Of a stretch of 64,000 nt of DNA, positions 40,301 to 46,788 are shown piece by piece. The position numbers were made by a program, and so were the translations under genes. Position 1 is the stretch's first letter. Each line of letters starts with the position of its first letter. Origin of the DNA: Zoroaster sp. YZ-2022 (taxonomy: Eukaryota; Echinodermata; Asteroidea; Forcipulatida; Zoroasteridae); the NCBI GenBank assembly GCA_029582265.1, contig CM055823.1, positions 1,736,001-1,800,000 on the forward strand, written 5' to 3'. The notes beneath the pieces are model-generated. The model did not search any database. It had not been told where the DNA came from and was given only the letters and a program-made list of their open reading frames with translations.

Positions 40301-43300
40301 TACTGAGGGGGCTACTAGTAGATGAGGGCCACTGATAAGGACCTGACCTTTGGGCCTACTGGTTGGGGAGGGACAAATTTGAGGGGAATGCCCACTTGGA
40401 GGAAAGGTCAGAGAGGGGGAAGACCCTCATCAGAGAGGTAAGGGACCACTTGGAAAGTGAGTGGGCCCACTGAGAGGGAGTGCAAATTCAAGGGACCTTG
40501 GTCCCCGAAGAGGGAAAGGGAAAGCCTTTTGGGAAGAAAACAAAGGAAAAGGGCTCCCATTTTCACAAGGGAAGGGCCGCCCCTAAGGGATGAATATAAA
40601 AGGGCCTTGAGTAATCAAGGATGGTGATGGAAAGGCTTTTAACGGAGTTGAGGAATAGCAAAGAACTATCATACATACCAACACATCTGATTTATGCTTG
40701 AATTCCAGAACATCTTGAGGGTAGTCCTGGACACCTGGCACACTGTCTGGATGAAGGTGCCACTCCTCGAGCACCCTCTCAGGCATCACCTCGTAGAGGT
40801 ACAGCATGTCTGGATGGTTAGAGGTGGTAAAACAGGCCAGGAGACTGCCACGAAAGATGGTGAAGATGAGTCGTGGGTTTACATAGGGCATCAGTCTGGA
40901 GATGAATGGAGACAGAAAACTTGAGAATTTTTTTTCCATCCTCCTTAATATATATCAGTTTTATTGAAAGATTTAATGACCCTGCAATTTATTTTTGGTT
41001 CATATGATCGCTTCCTCCCCTACCCCTTGCTTCAATTCCTCAGTACCTGTGTGTTCCCATCATGACCTTGTTGTTGGTGTGAAGTGGGGGACTATGTTCC
41101 AGATGTCAAAGTCACTCCCCTTGCAAGAGCTGGCGTTGAAATCCTCAGACATGCATAACACTTGTCCTTGCTCTGAAAACAGAATCAAACAGATTGATTT
41201 TTAAAAATAAAGAATCAAATGATATGTTATGAATAACAGTGGCTTCTTCCAATGTTGTACTTTCTCTTAAAAACAAATTAAAATCCACGCTTACTACAAG
41301 ACTCGGCAGATCTCAAATGGAGAACTACGTTCGGTGGGGTTGTAGCTATAGTGACACTCCAAAGCCAATGTTCGTTGTCATGTTGGCATGATGTTACTGC
41401 ACGGCGACCATCTGTTGAATATACACAGCTTTCTACTGGCCTATCATGACTCTACAAGGAAGAACAATATATTGCTATGGTTACCACTTTTTTTCAGTTT
41501 ACACTATTCATAAAATGTCTGTAAATGCATCAAGTTATAAACCCCAGTATATGAAAATCTCATTTTATTTAACGCTTTCATTACCGATTTGTTGCAACAT
41601 CGATGTCCCACTGGTTACCGAATTGTTTGCCCAGTCCCCATGGTTCTCCCTGAACCATAATAACCTGTAAAGTCCCCATGGTTCTCCCTGAACCATAATA
41701 ACCTGCGAAGTCCCCATAGTTCTCCCTGAACCATATTAACCCGTGAAGTCCCCATAGTTCTCCCTGAACCATAATAACCCGTGTAGTCCCCATGGTTCTC
41801 CCTGAACCATATTAACCCGTGAAGTCCCCATGGTTCTCCCTGAACCATATTTCTCACTTTCTATATCGACAGTAGAGAAAAATGAGTTGCCCAACATTGG
41901 TTCTCCCTTGAACCTTTCTCACTTAACGAAGATTGAGATACGAGTTGTGCGATAATTCTTTTCAGAACATGTACCTCAGCTTCGCGATAGTTGAGATAAA
42001 CACATGGTGTTACCGCAAACCAAAACGATAAAGTCACACACTTAAAGTTACACAGTAACCCTTATGGGTATGGTTACCATACCTTCAAATCACTTTCCCC
42101 GGTAAAATCAGTGAGAAACTCCAAGTTGTGAGAAATGGCACATGTTCCCGTCTGACATGTCAATGACAACTTGTGCCCCTCGTGGCGTTGGGCAGGACCC
42201 CTAACAACTTCCGGCCATCTGGGAAAAGTGTAAATTGGTGTTGTTGAGCTATGAGATTCTCGGTTTCAAAAGGCTTTGTGTCCTGAGGGATAAGATGGAA
42301 AGAATATTGGAATAAATATTGGAGCTGAAATCAAATTAATTTTAACCTTAACTTGTGATTTTCCCTGTGAAAATGTTGTGAAATTTCAACAAATTTATGT
42401 CAAATTTCCATTACATTACAAAACCTCTATGACATATCAAAATACGGTCCATGCACAATATGGCGTATTCAGGTTTGGTATTCAGTGGGTTGATTTTGTA
42501 AATACATTTCTAGAGTTAAGCAAACACATACATACAAAGCCCTTGATAGAGGTCCAGCTACGGGAGTAAGCCCCAAGAAACTCTCTGATTTTAGGCATCC
42601 ATAATATGGATCTTAGTACAAATGTGAGTAAGGTTTGAATTAAGCTCTGTAGAGATTAAACATGGTACTACCTCAAACCTTACTCCTACTGCACTTCCAC
42701 CATGCAAAGCTTCAAACCCTACTTATAGTACAAATTTTAATAAAATAACAAAACCTAATTTGTTCACCTCCCTCCCCCCCCCCAAAAAAAAGAATTTGTT
42801 CGCACTTTACACTAAATAGGTGTTATGTAAAACTGTTATTTATACTCAATCAAATTTTCACAGATTTTAAGGTCTGTTAACCCTCCTATGCCCAGGCTGA
42901 AATTTGGCCCAGTAAGCACCGCACCCACAGACAGTCACTTGAGTATTTTTGGTTGCATTGCCAATTGTTCACACATGTGTATAAGAGTGCTGGAGATAGT
43001 GGCAAAGTCAAACACACTTGTGTATGTCTTGCAAGTTATATGCAGAGTCACACAGAGCTGTGTATGTACTGCATAAGTTACAGTCGAGTGGTTTTGGTTT
43101 GACCTCCTACCAGAGCCACATGTCCTTGCATTTATTTGAGTGCACTGGACAAAGTCAATGGGTTGGGAGTGACATAAATTTTGAGTGTCTTTGATTGTTA
43201 AACCTATAGGAGGGTTAATTAAAATAAAAATTAATAATCAAAAAAGGACAAATAATTTTGACAAATTAGAAATGAAAGTCAACTTTTTAAAAGGACGTTT

Positions 43301-45031
43301 TAGTTGTTTTTAACATTTTTATGGTCGTTTTAAAAATTATGTTTCAGTAACTTAGTGGGGAGGGGGATTGGATGGGAGGGGGTTGGATGGGAGGGGGGTT
43401 GGATGGGAGGGGGTTGGATGGGAAGGGGTTATCTACAAGGTTGCAGTGCTGGGTGATGTTCATATAAAAAAGGTAATTTTGTCAAAATAAAAAACATTCA
43501 ACAATTCTTCAAAACTTATTGGCTGTCCTCATTGTCATGTGAAATAATTTCCTTTAAAATTTATACATAATTCAGGTATTTCTTTACATCTTTATATTGT
43601 AAAAACAACCACCCTCACAGGACGGCACTTTGCACAAATATGTATTTATGCGCACCAGTTTCAACAAACTTTTGAGCACACTGACAGCAACATTAACTGG
43701 TGGACAGAGGGATATCCCAATGAGGTTTGCACAAGATTGTAGATTTAGATCAACAATGTATACTTCATCCTGTGAAGAAATGGCCGTCCAAAAACATCCA
43801 TGCCCATCAAATGAATCATACAGAGATGCCAACATTGAATTCCAAAAAAGAGTAGCATCTATTAAAAAAATAAAAATAAAAAAAATAAAAATCCAACGCT
43901 AAAAAATGCATGTGCGGATTTTGGGCAATGTCAGCGCCACACTCGTTGTGAACCCCGCTGGCGGTAATGGTACCGGGGGCAGAGTAAATTGGAGAAAAAT
44001 ACTCAATGAAAAAATAATGAAATTATAACAATGCTAGACGTATCTTATCTTAAAAAGCTCACAATAATGATCTTCCGAATTAGTAATCCATGCATCAATC
44101 ACGTTAGAAATTATGATTATTAATACTAACTGTTCTCTTTCTTGGGGTCTCGAAGGCAAATAACAAATTGATAGCCTTAGCTAGGCCTAGTCCTAGCTCA
44201 CCTGGGCCCAATTTCATGGCGCTGCTTACCACAGAATTCTGCGCTTACAGCGCCATAAAAAGCGTGAGATTCTATGCGCCGTAAGCGCAGAATTCCGCAG
44301 TAAGCAGTGCCTACATGCCTGACACTGAAGTCGCACTTGCAAAGCAGCTTCGAGAAATTAAAAGGTAATGCACGTGCGCGAGCACAATTATGCGCGCATG
44401 TACACGTGTACACACAAGCTACCTCATTCCCACGGGTATGCTAATTATTCCCCATTTATATGTAATAGAGATCAATGGGTACGACCTTGCAAATAACGTA
44501 CAGATGTACAGGGTACATGTGGTAGGTAGGCAGTTGAATCCAGCGCGCTCGCGCTTGTGTGTGATACGTACATAATCGTGTGAATTCGCCGCTAATCCCG
44601 CTATCGTCGCTTTTTACCACCACTGCGGTTTACATTTAAAAGGTTGTTGTTTTGTTTTTTCATTTTTAAAATTATTTTTCAACATTTTTATTTCCACTTA
44701 ATAGTTCATTCATTGTTTGTATTGTAACTATATACAATTATACTGGGGCGGCTTGTTTGGCGTATTTCAATGAAGTATCATCGTAGAGTCGTATTCACGG
44801 CTCAAAATCGTATTTGCTATGCCCAAATCGTGTATGTTGGCATCTCTGCATCATATACCTTTAAAAGGACACACAAGCTTGACAAGAAAGCCAACATACC
44901 TCGAGCGTATCCGCCTTGTCCGAGACCAAGCAGTTTAATGCCAGTCTTTTCTAGGACAGCCAGCAGTGACCTGCAAACTCCATCTTGATTAGGTCAGCCT
45001 CAATCATCACTTCTAAAGCTCCACTAGCGAC
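17640..45031 (-). CDS. Split gene: unidentified/WD40-like region, macro-like domain, tandem TIR domains (overall model)
   Basis: This is the overall model; exons are listed separately. Exons (minus, 5' to 3'): 45031-44900, 42218-42083, 41451-41295, 41172-41047, 40895-40679, 40157-39647, 36364-36250, 35671-35456, 25834-25639, 23679-23520, 20767-20547, 19262-19127, 17837-17640. Each has AG before and GT after it. Junction phases agree at 42083/41451, 41295/41172, 40679/40157, 36250/35671, 35456/25834, 25639/23679 and 23520/20767, and at several others once a single-base break is allowed. The junction 39647/36364 does not agree, so an exon is probably missing there, perhaps in the N gap. TIR domains signal by self-association and many cleave NAD+. 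Macro domains bind ADP-ribose-type ligands. A coupled role is inference. Neither the true start nor the stop was located. The frame breaks at about 44.95, 42.17, 41.06, 39.9 and 19.2 kb leave open that this is a pseudogene or a sequence with assembly errors. Confidence 0.7.
17930..18324. mobile_element. TTAA-type MITE with 42-bp tandem units
   Basis: The left end tccctaaccccctaggtatt is followed by four 42-bp units at about 17935-18103 (taggtattctggctaggaac, cttcctgaaccctaatcccc). The right end tttggggtagttagggttaa is the inverted counterpart. A fragment of the same right end lies at 55.41-55.47 kb. It starts about 95 bp upstream of the last TIR2 exon. Confidence 0.6.
18812..18960 (-). mobile_element. 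tRNA-derived SINE, family 1, copy a
   Basis: Read on the minus strand it has a tRNA-like head (ggtagaggttaagacatctg as box A region, then gtcatgggtttgaatcccgc as box B region), followed by a hairpin-like body and the tail gtgtagggcaaaatt. It shares head and tail with copies at 36.8 and 56.8 kb. Confidence 0.85.
19127..19262 (-). CDS. Second TIR domain (TIR2), middle exon with frame breaks
   Basis: The acceptor is tccatgcag and the donor gtaagc. It starts in phase after KTG with SAWQ, as expected after a BB loop (compare EVWQ in TIR1). It then needs a frame change near 19.24 kb to read LYHSIDGSRIMLA, and apparently compensating changes near 19.19 kb, ending CQEEYNLALAKHCSE. In one alternative frame the middle reads LVSIKYLQFS, which is what a TIR beta-C strand should look like. 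The Cys-Gln-Glu-Glu codons keep the catalytic-position glutamate. The final phase (0) fits the exon at 17837. Confidence 0.7.
19325..19621. mobile_element. TTAA-flanked MITE with long terminal inverted repeats
   Basis: It begins TTAACCCTAACCTTCCCAAA and ends with the inverted equivalent (tttgggaaggttaaggttaa). The inverted arms run to about 70 bp and include cctctttgctaaagtgaagg. TTAA at both ends fits a piggyBac-type non-autonomous element. It is about 65 bp from the TIR2 middle exon. Confidence 0.8.
20547..20767 (-). CDS. Linker and second TIR domain (TIR2), N-terminal half
   Basis: The acceptor is attaaacag and the donor gtcggt. Joined in phase to TIR1 it gives CRSSDQDRIGDACHQ, a short linker ending KAKPLVDPSI, then QYDIFISYSHCDSERANHIV and RLNPDLRLFFDIQELKTG. 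Box 1 (YDIFISYSH-x-D) and the BB-loop region (FFDIQELKTG) are textbook. It is uninterrupted. The linker between the two TIRs is about 35 residues, so they lie close together. Confidence 0.9.
21262..21494. mobile_element. MITE copy, same family as 8.9 kb, right end degraded
   Basis: The left end tgcggtgacaccatgtgaaa is followed by attagttctgaaaagaactg and cgatcagtatgctctgatcg as in the 8.9 kb copy. The right part shortens to actcaattgagaattgag without a clear terminal motif. Confidence 0.7.
22278..22332. repeat. (ATT)n microsatellite
   Basis: About 18 triplets follow a gcgctttataagaatcgtg motif typical of a SINE or LINE tail. Confidence 0.95.
22419..22690 (+). mobile_element. tRNA-derived SINE, family 2, copy a
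   Basis: The head gtcgtggccgagcagtctag is followed by cagaatgtaggtttgaatcc (box B) and the body aagacacttaaccataattg, cttcgtcctatggatgggac. The head is Leu- or Ser-tRNA-like. Confidence 0.82.
22823..23417. mobile_element. MITE of the ggaggagggccaaagtcatg family, with nested hairpin
   Basis: The left end aagggaggagtgccaaagtc and tacagccaagcctttgagaa is inverted at the right end (ttcttaaaggcttgactgta, then gactttggtcctcctctcta). The 65-bp hairpin MITE is inserted inside. Other copies are at 46.79-47.18, 55.55-55.69 (partial) and 59.34-59.70 kb. Confidence 0.78.
23154..23284. repeat. Perfect 65-bp inverted repeat with a 1-base loop
   Basis: Arms 23154-23218 and 23220-23284 are exactly complementary, with a single T at 23219 as the loop. 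The arm begins ggtgacaccatgtggaatct and ends gggggtacaactc. It is a collapsed copy of the MITE family at 8.9 and 21.3 kb, and is nested inside another MITE (22.82-23.42 kb). Confidence 0.95.
23520..23679 (-). CDS. First TIR domain (TIR1), C-terminal half
   Basis: The acceptor is ggtttgcag and the donor gtaaat. It joins TIR1a in phase as VITVLTPNYLQCVSCIEQYN, then IALCCSRKSNRNMLAPFYIE, ESNLPTYMTQVQYVDCR. It contains the beta-C strand and the Cys-containing helix that carries the catalytic glutamate in NADase TIRs (C-x-x-E). Here the codons read Cys-Ile-Glu-Gln, so the expected glutamate position is glutamine, with a glutamate one residue earlier. The end phase (2) leads in frame into TIR2. Confidence 0.87.
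24045..24190 (-). mobile_element. tRNA-derived SINE, family 2, copy b
   Basis: On the minus strand: ggagtgtcgtggtcggcggt, then cagaatgtgggttcgaatcc and aagacacttaaccataattg. The terminal cacgacactcc is duplicated. Confidence 0.8.
24543..24740. mobile_element. MITE of the aaagggacagtatcgtcatg family
   Basis: The left end caaagggacaatatcatcac and right end cgcacgatactgtcccttta are inverted. The inner parts cagggcatggaa and ttccatgccctcttgatc are also inverted, and ctgaaaattactggctcatt mirrors ttttcagtcactgagttaat. Other copies are at 46.3, 59.97 (partial) and 61.74 kb. Confidence 0.82.
24820..25510. repeat. Interspersed repeat family R1, copy 3, interrupted by a GC-rich insertion
   Basis: The left part (tgggtctccctttggtctag, cctcctggatgtttaacttt) and right part (acaaataaaaaactagaggt, ctgaaatcaggaaaaatcct) are separated by about 430 bp of GC-rich sequence (24.92-25.35 kb). 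The inserted part includes ggcagattgccattcaaggc and is not recognised. Confidence 0.7.
25639..25834 (-). CDS. First TIR domain (TIR1), N-terminal half
   Basis: The acceptor is aatttctag and the donor gtgagg. The exon encodes EITIEFDVYLSFSKHDTHVV and continues through KLQADKSDIRIFDSNQKI to VWQEDMYDVMLKSAKVIT. It shows TIR box 1 (FDVYLSFSKHD, beta-A), a BB-loop region (IFDSNQKINAEEVW) and the helix leading to beta-C (SAKVITV). The last base completes Val with the next exon. TIR domains act in the cytoplasm as signalling adaptors or NAD+ hydrolases. The long upstream intron holds the 59/66-bp satellite and a LINE. Confidence 0.88.
26684..27172 (+). repeat. Polypurine tract (gggaaagggaag)n
   Basis: About 490 bp contain almost only A and G on the plus strand. 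The right half is a regular aaaggggaaggg 12-mer. It could form triplex or G-quadruplex structures. It lies in the large intron between macro and TIR1. Confidence 0.97.
27670..31317. repeat. 59/66-bp two-variant satellite, left block
   Basis: Tandem units share gaaaccaaccaatgtctgta and end in one of two variants. The 66-bp form has acattatacgttataaacac and the 59-bp form has actttataagaatcaagag. Runs of each variant alternate in blocks, for example mostly 59-mers at 28.33-29.16 kb and mostly 66-mers at 29.2-31.3 kb. It lies in the intron between the macro and TIR1 exons. The 22-residue peptide repeat seen on the minus strand arises only because 66 is divisible by 3. Confidence 0.97.
31318..34238 (-). 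mobile_element. Decayed, 5'-truncated APE-type non-LTR retrotransposon (LINE)
   Basis: On the minus strand an endonuclease/reverse transcriptase protein can be followed through several frames. An exonuclease-endonuclease-phosphatase part (34230-33799) shows GDFNARVG and a W-R-H-P-x-S-x-x-W-H-Q-L-D end. A reverse transcriptase (32944-32068) shows YRGISLLSIVGKVFARVIL, QCGFRPKRSTVDMIF, FVDLTKAFDLVSRDG, GVKQGCVLAPTLFGIFF and LLFADDAAFV with the catalytic Asp pair. A C-terminal part (31846-31538) has RRLRWLGHMQRM. The endonuclease N-terminus is missing, cut at the junction with satellite repeats at 34238. Many frameshifts make it inactive. The 3' end carries a short hairpin (gtctcgaaagacgatgg at about 31335). 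Satellite units flank both sides. Confidence 0.88.
34239..34804. repeat. 59/66-bp satellite, right block beyond the LINE
   Basis: These are the same 66-bp units as at 27.7-31.3 kb, resuming at the truncated end of the LINE (ttataaacatcaagagagat). The LINE therefore sits inside one array and separates about 0.57 kb of it. The last unit ends at gaaaccaac before unique sequence. Confidence 0.96.
34926..35246. mobile_element. TTAA-flanked MITE (TTAACCCTCCTA ends), copy 1
   Basis: The ends are TTAACCCTCCTATGG and the inverted form (cataggagggttaa). The interior is rich in ctttcaaaacctttcaaa in both orientations. It lies in the intron before TIR1, just right of the satellite. Confidence 0.82.
35456..35671 (-). 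CDS. Macro-like domain, C-terminal exon
   Basis: The exon is exactly 72 codons with phase 0 at both ends, between acceptor actgtacag and donor gtacaag. It reads GFGQVVMLKGMVEAAVNWMK, AGLPLRMLKIVLYCRGDNDA and then a charged helix ending LKERYMMKDLIPK. A helix followed by a short beta strand (LKIVLY) is the usual C-terminal layout of a macro fold. Base composition is clearly higher in GC than the surroundings. Read-through past the donor meets a stop 13 codons on, so a terminal-exon isoform is possible. Splicing to the exon at 25834 keeps frame and gives LIPKEITIEFDVYLSFS, which places a TIR domain directly after it. Confidence 0.72.
35704..36057. mobile_element. TTAA-flanked MITE, copy 2
   Basis: The ends are TTAACCCTCCTACTATAG and gacccttgtagggttaa. 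The interior (gtcaactgcctgttttgact, cattttgaccaccctgaaca) matches copy 4 at 45.1 kb in the opposite orientation. It sits in the short intron between the two macro exons. An internal ggacttatatagcgcacg fragment is a common SINE-like tail motif. Confidence 0.82.
36250..36364 (-). CDS. Macro-like domain, middle exon
   Basis: This 115-nt exon lies between acceptor attcatcag and donor gttagc. It encodes FGCGCASGVGRRRFRCLV, then PILNNKDGTVI, then TPMLNTGDQ. The last piece corresponds to the P-x-L-x-T-G segment of macro domains (the conserved turn near the distal ribose). It ends in phase 0 and joins directly to GFGQVVMLKG of the next exon, giving the TPMLNTGDQGFG signature. A Cys-rich start (CGC) could suggest a thrombospondin repeat, but the continuous phase and the downstream helix favour the macro-like reading. 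Confidence 0.6.
36776..36926 (+). mobile_element. tRNA-derived SINE, family 1, copy b
   Basis: It has the head tatagaggttaagacatttt, then aggaggtcatgggtttgatt, the body aaagcaccgagtgcatcata and the tail gtgtaggacaaaattc. It lies between macro exons, near the gap. Confidence 0.83.
37040..37539. other. Assembly gap (500 N)
   Basis: Exactly 500 N, a placeholder length used in scaffolding. It falls between the 39.65 and 36.36 kb exons, where the splice phase also breaks, so an exon of the macro-like domain may be hidden here. Translated frames running through it are artefacts. Confidence 0.99.
37540..39600. other. AT-rich intron sequence, nothing recognised
   Basis: Very AT-rich with no splice-bounded open frame. 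A short repeat of catgaatattaggta occurs at 38.33-38.41 kb. Confidence 0.6.
39647..40157 (-). CDS. Exon leading into the macro-like domain, with frame breaks
   Basis: The acceptor is atactcag. It opens in phase with VTPAALDTERTLLVTLSFQM and continues to FSKLEYC. It then needs two frame changes (about 39.93 and 39.87 kb) to reach SFDDIIQVFCKNLEKSLKK, ILPGAYDGMLVPAQGY and LNQLQGIMVNHVTDGALHSS, ending at a donor (gtgatg) after FMLQLAK. The IMVN...GAL...AGAG stretch resembles the start of a macro domain (IVNAAN, then a Gly-rich turn). The end phase does not match the next exon at 36.36 kb, so either another donor is used or an exon is missing. Confidence 0.45.
40679..40895 (-). CDS. Exon of the macro/TIR gene, intact
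   Basis: This 217-nt exon, between acceptor tctccag and donor gtatgt, is uninterrupted. It encodes LMPYVNPRLIFTIFRGSLLA, CFTTSNHPDMLYLYEVMPER and a tail ending FKHKSDVL. Both splice phases fit its neighbours. I do not recognise a family with certainty. GSLLACFTTSNHPDMLYLYEV could be one more propeller strand followed by a linker towards the macro-like domain. Confidence 0.6.
41047..41172 (-). CDS. Exon of the macro/TIR gene, second WD40-like strand
   Basis: The acceptor is gttttcag and the donor gtactg. It reads QGQVLCMSEDFNASSCKG, then SDFDIWNIVPHFTP, then NNKVMMGTHR after a one-base break near 41.06 kb. Without the break the frame meets TGA. The left phase (A plus AG gives Lys) fits the preceding exon, and the right phase (AG plus A gives Arg) fits the next one in the restored frame. 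The FDIWNI ending looks like the WD dipeptide end of a blade. Confidence 0.5.
41295..41451 (-). CDS. Exon resembling a WD40 repeat
   Basis: The exon lies between acceptor ccttgtag and donor gtaagc and is open for its whole length (52 codons plus 1 base). It contains SHDRPVESCVYSTDGRRAVT followed by SCQHDNEHWLWSV. The pattern H-x-x-P-V then S-x-D-G-R then D-x-x-x-x-LW-x-V matches the usual spacing of a WD40 blade (GH...SPDG...D...WD). The next exon ends another such strand with FDIWNI. Both flanking phases fit (0 on the left, 1 on the right). WD40 propellers are docking platforms and in STAND-type innate immune proteins act as sensors. The assignment rests on motif spacing only. Confidence 0.5.
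41625..42021. mobile_element. Element with 38-bp tandem units and the same terminal motif
   Basis: About six 38-bp units (agtccccatggttctccctg then aaccataataacccgtga) occupy 41632-41852. The right end, cacatggtgttaccgcaaac (42002-42021), is the inverted terminal motif of the palindromic family seen at 8.9, 21.3 and 23.2 kb. The left end (ttgtttgcccagtccccatg) is a weaker match. Each unit contains a small hairpin (ggttctccctgaacc). It lies in the intron beside the 41.45 kb exon. Confidence 0.6.
42083..42218 (-). CDS. Exon of the macro/TIR gene, unidentified region
   Basis: The acceptor is tttcccag and the donor gtatgg. The start continues the 45.0 kb exon as DGRKLLGVLPNATRG. After a frame break in a run of four G near 42.17 kb it reads HKLSLTCQTGTC, then AISHNLEFLTDFTGESDLK. 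The end phase (0) matches the exon at 41.45 kb. The break sits in a homopolymer, which is the usual place for a sequencing miscount. The regular hydrophobic spacing would suit a beta-propeller blade, but this is not decisive. Confidence 0.5.
42877..43218. mobile_element. TTAA-flanked MITE, copy 3
   Basis: The ends are TTAACCCTCCTATGCCC and tataggagggttaa. The interior repeats the motif ttgtgtatgtcttgcaagtt and acagagctgtgtatgtactg. Confidence 0.8.
43350..43430 (+). repeat. G-rich tandem repeat (gggggttggatgggag)n
   Basis: Four units contain multiple GGG or longer runs and so have G-quadruplex potential. The surroundings are AT-rich. Confidence 0.85.
44205..44315. repeat. Short palindromic element (gggcccaatttcatggcgct)
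   Basis: cagaattctgcgcttacagc and gccgtaagcgcagaattccg form an imperfect inverted repeat. The end gggcccaatttcatggcgct resembles the one at 17.60 kb (gctctatgaaattggcccca). Confidence 0.65.
44900..45031 (-). CDS. Exon of the macro/TIR gene, unidentified region
   Basis: The candidate exon lies between an acceptor (cttatag) and a donor (gtatgttgg). It reads VASGALEVMIEADLIKMEF and then, after a single-base frame break near 44.95 kb, LLAVLEKTGIKLLGLGQGGY. The end phase (1) fits the next exon at 42.2 kb, giving GYARDGRKLLGVL across the junction. A Met (MIEADL) inside the exon could be a start, but the acceptor in front suggests an internal exon. The end phase of the last CUB exon upstream (46.55 kb) does not fit this exon without a stop, so the link to the CUB exons is unproven. 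I do not recognise the domain. A TTAA-type MITE lies only about 70 bp upstream. Confidence 0.45.
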
Positions 45032-45101
45032 CTATAAGAAACAAACATTCCCTCTTGTATTCCTCTCTCAATCACAATTACATGTAACATGTTTCCCTTC
45101 A

Positions 45102-45599
45102 TTAACCCTTCTATGACTGCAAGGGTCAAAATCAGTCCAAATGTTGATATACTTGCCAAGGTATATCTAGTGCACTAGAACACTGTCAAACCTTGCAGTC
45201 AAAATGTTGATATACTTGCCAAGGTATATCTAGTGCACTAGAACACTGTCAAACCTTGCAGTCAAAATGGTGATATACTTGACAAGGTATATCTAGTGCA
45301 CTAGAACACTGTCAAACCTTGCAGTCAAAATGTTGATATACTTGACAAGGTATATCTAGTGCACTAGAACACTGTCAAACCTTGCATGTAGTAAGTAAAA
45401 TTTACACGTCAAAATGAGTCAACCGTTTTTGACTGGTAAAAGTATTGTTTTGTATTGTTGAGGGTGGTCAAAATGACAGTAAAAACAGTCAAAAATGCCC
45501 CTGTGTGCACATTTGGATCAACAATCAAAACAGGCAGTTGACTGGTTTTGACCACTATAGCTACTTGCCACTCAAGTTCAGCTGTAGTAGGAGGGTTAA
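45102..45599. mobile_element. TTAA-flanked MITE, copy 4, with an internal 63-bp tandem repeat
   Basis: The ends are TTAACCCTTCTATGACTG and gtagtaggagggttaa. Four 63-bp units at 45127-45388 start tcaaaatgttgatatacttg and include tctagtgcactagaacactg. The remainder matches copy 2 in inverted orientation. Confidence 0.82.
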
Positions 45600-45711
45600 T
45601 CAAGTACTTATGAGTAATTGCTGTGTGATTACTCAAGTAGTGAATTTCACTAATCACCAAACACTACAAGTGTATATGTGTATATATATAATGAACCCGT
45701 TTTAGATCATT

Positions 45712-46009
45712 TTAACCCTCCTACAATCGGGGCACTTTTTCAGGCCACTCCAAGCCATTAGCTGTTGCCAGTGGCCTCCTATGGTTACCCTTCTGTGCAC
45801 TGTCAGAGAATGCAGGGTAAAGTGGTCTCCCATCGATACATTGCAGGCCATACTAATATGTTCAAACATTTAGAGCGACTTTGGGTGACACAGTTTTGTG
45901 AGATTACTTGGAAAGGACAGCAGGCTTGTACATGTACATGTATGTACTGAAGGTTGCTTACAAACAGAATTTTATGGTTTGGAGTGGCCTCCATCTGTAG
46001 GAGGGTTAA
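45712..46009. mobile_element. TTAA-flanked MITE, copy 5
   Basis: The ends are TTAACCCTCCTACAATC and ctgtaggagggttaa. The subterminal ggccactccaa is inverted at the other end (ttggagtggcc). It lies about 110 bp from copy 4. Confidence 0.83.
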
Positions 46010-46293
46010 TGTAATCAAATAAAACAAAGGAAATGGACTACATAGTAAACAACACAGGTGTGATTGGGCAGTTTTGAAAAATGCAAGTAAATTTTGCTTG
46101 GGGTATTGGGGCCGCTGTTGTGAACAGTGCTGGAGTGAAATCTATAAGCATTTGCTTTGCTTTCCTTTATTGCTTAAATCACAACATTGTGATTTGTAAA
46201 AATCCGAAAATCTGAACAAATCCAACAAGTACAATACTTTTTCAATGTTCCATAAGTGCGATAACAATAACAAAACTGGCTTCAGGAATTATG

Positions 46294-46518
46294 TTAAATG
46301 GGTAGTATCGTCACAATCAACAGGACATGGAATTGGAATGCATGTTTTAGATTAACTCACTGACTGAAAATAATTCCCCACATGATAAGGTCATATTACC
46401 GTTGCTGCTGCATACATGACCCAGTAATTTTCAGTCACTGTGTTCAATTTAAGCTAAGACATCGATTCCATGTCCTGTTGAAAGTCTACTCTGATCATGA
46501 CGATACTGCCCCTTTAAT
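46294..46518. mobile_element. MITE of the aaagggacagtatcgtcatg family
   Basis: The left end taaatgggtagtatcgtcac and right end catgacgatactgccccttt are inverted, with the same interior (gttgctgctgcatacatgac) as the 61.7 kb copy. It ends about 35 bp from the last CUB C exon. Confidence 0.82.
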
Positions 46519-46552
46519 ATAGAACTCATTTTTAATGAGAAAGTACCTTTAC

Positions 46553-46715
46553 CCGAGAGTCCCATAAACATATATTCTGCATGGAAACCTTTCTTGACAA
46601 CGCTACTGTCTGTGACGAACGTTACGACAACCTCGTTGCTAGATGATACCCAACCAAACAACAGCTGGCTGCCACAATATTTGATATTTCCTGAGGTGTC
46701 CAACTTATCTGTTAT
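46553..46715 (-). CDS. CUB domain C, C-terminal exon
   Basis: The acceptor is aaatacag, and the donor is gtaaag or gtactt 7 bases on. It joins the previous exon in phase as YDFIEITDKLDTSGN, then IKYCGSQLLFGWVSSSNEVV and VTFVTDSSVVKKGFHAEYMF. The Y-C-G, W-V-S-S-S-N-E-V-V-V-T-F and G-F-H-A-E-Y landmarks complete a full CUB. It is uninterrupted. What follows in the transcript is unknown, since the next recognised exon (45.03 kb) does not fit this phase cleanly. Confidence 0.88.
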
Positions 46716-46788
46716 CTGTATTTGTTGCCAAAATTAAAGGAAGAAAACAACTTACATCAACAACGCGCACAAGAACCTCATAAAATCA

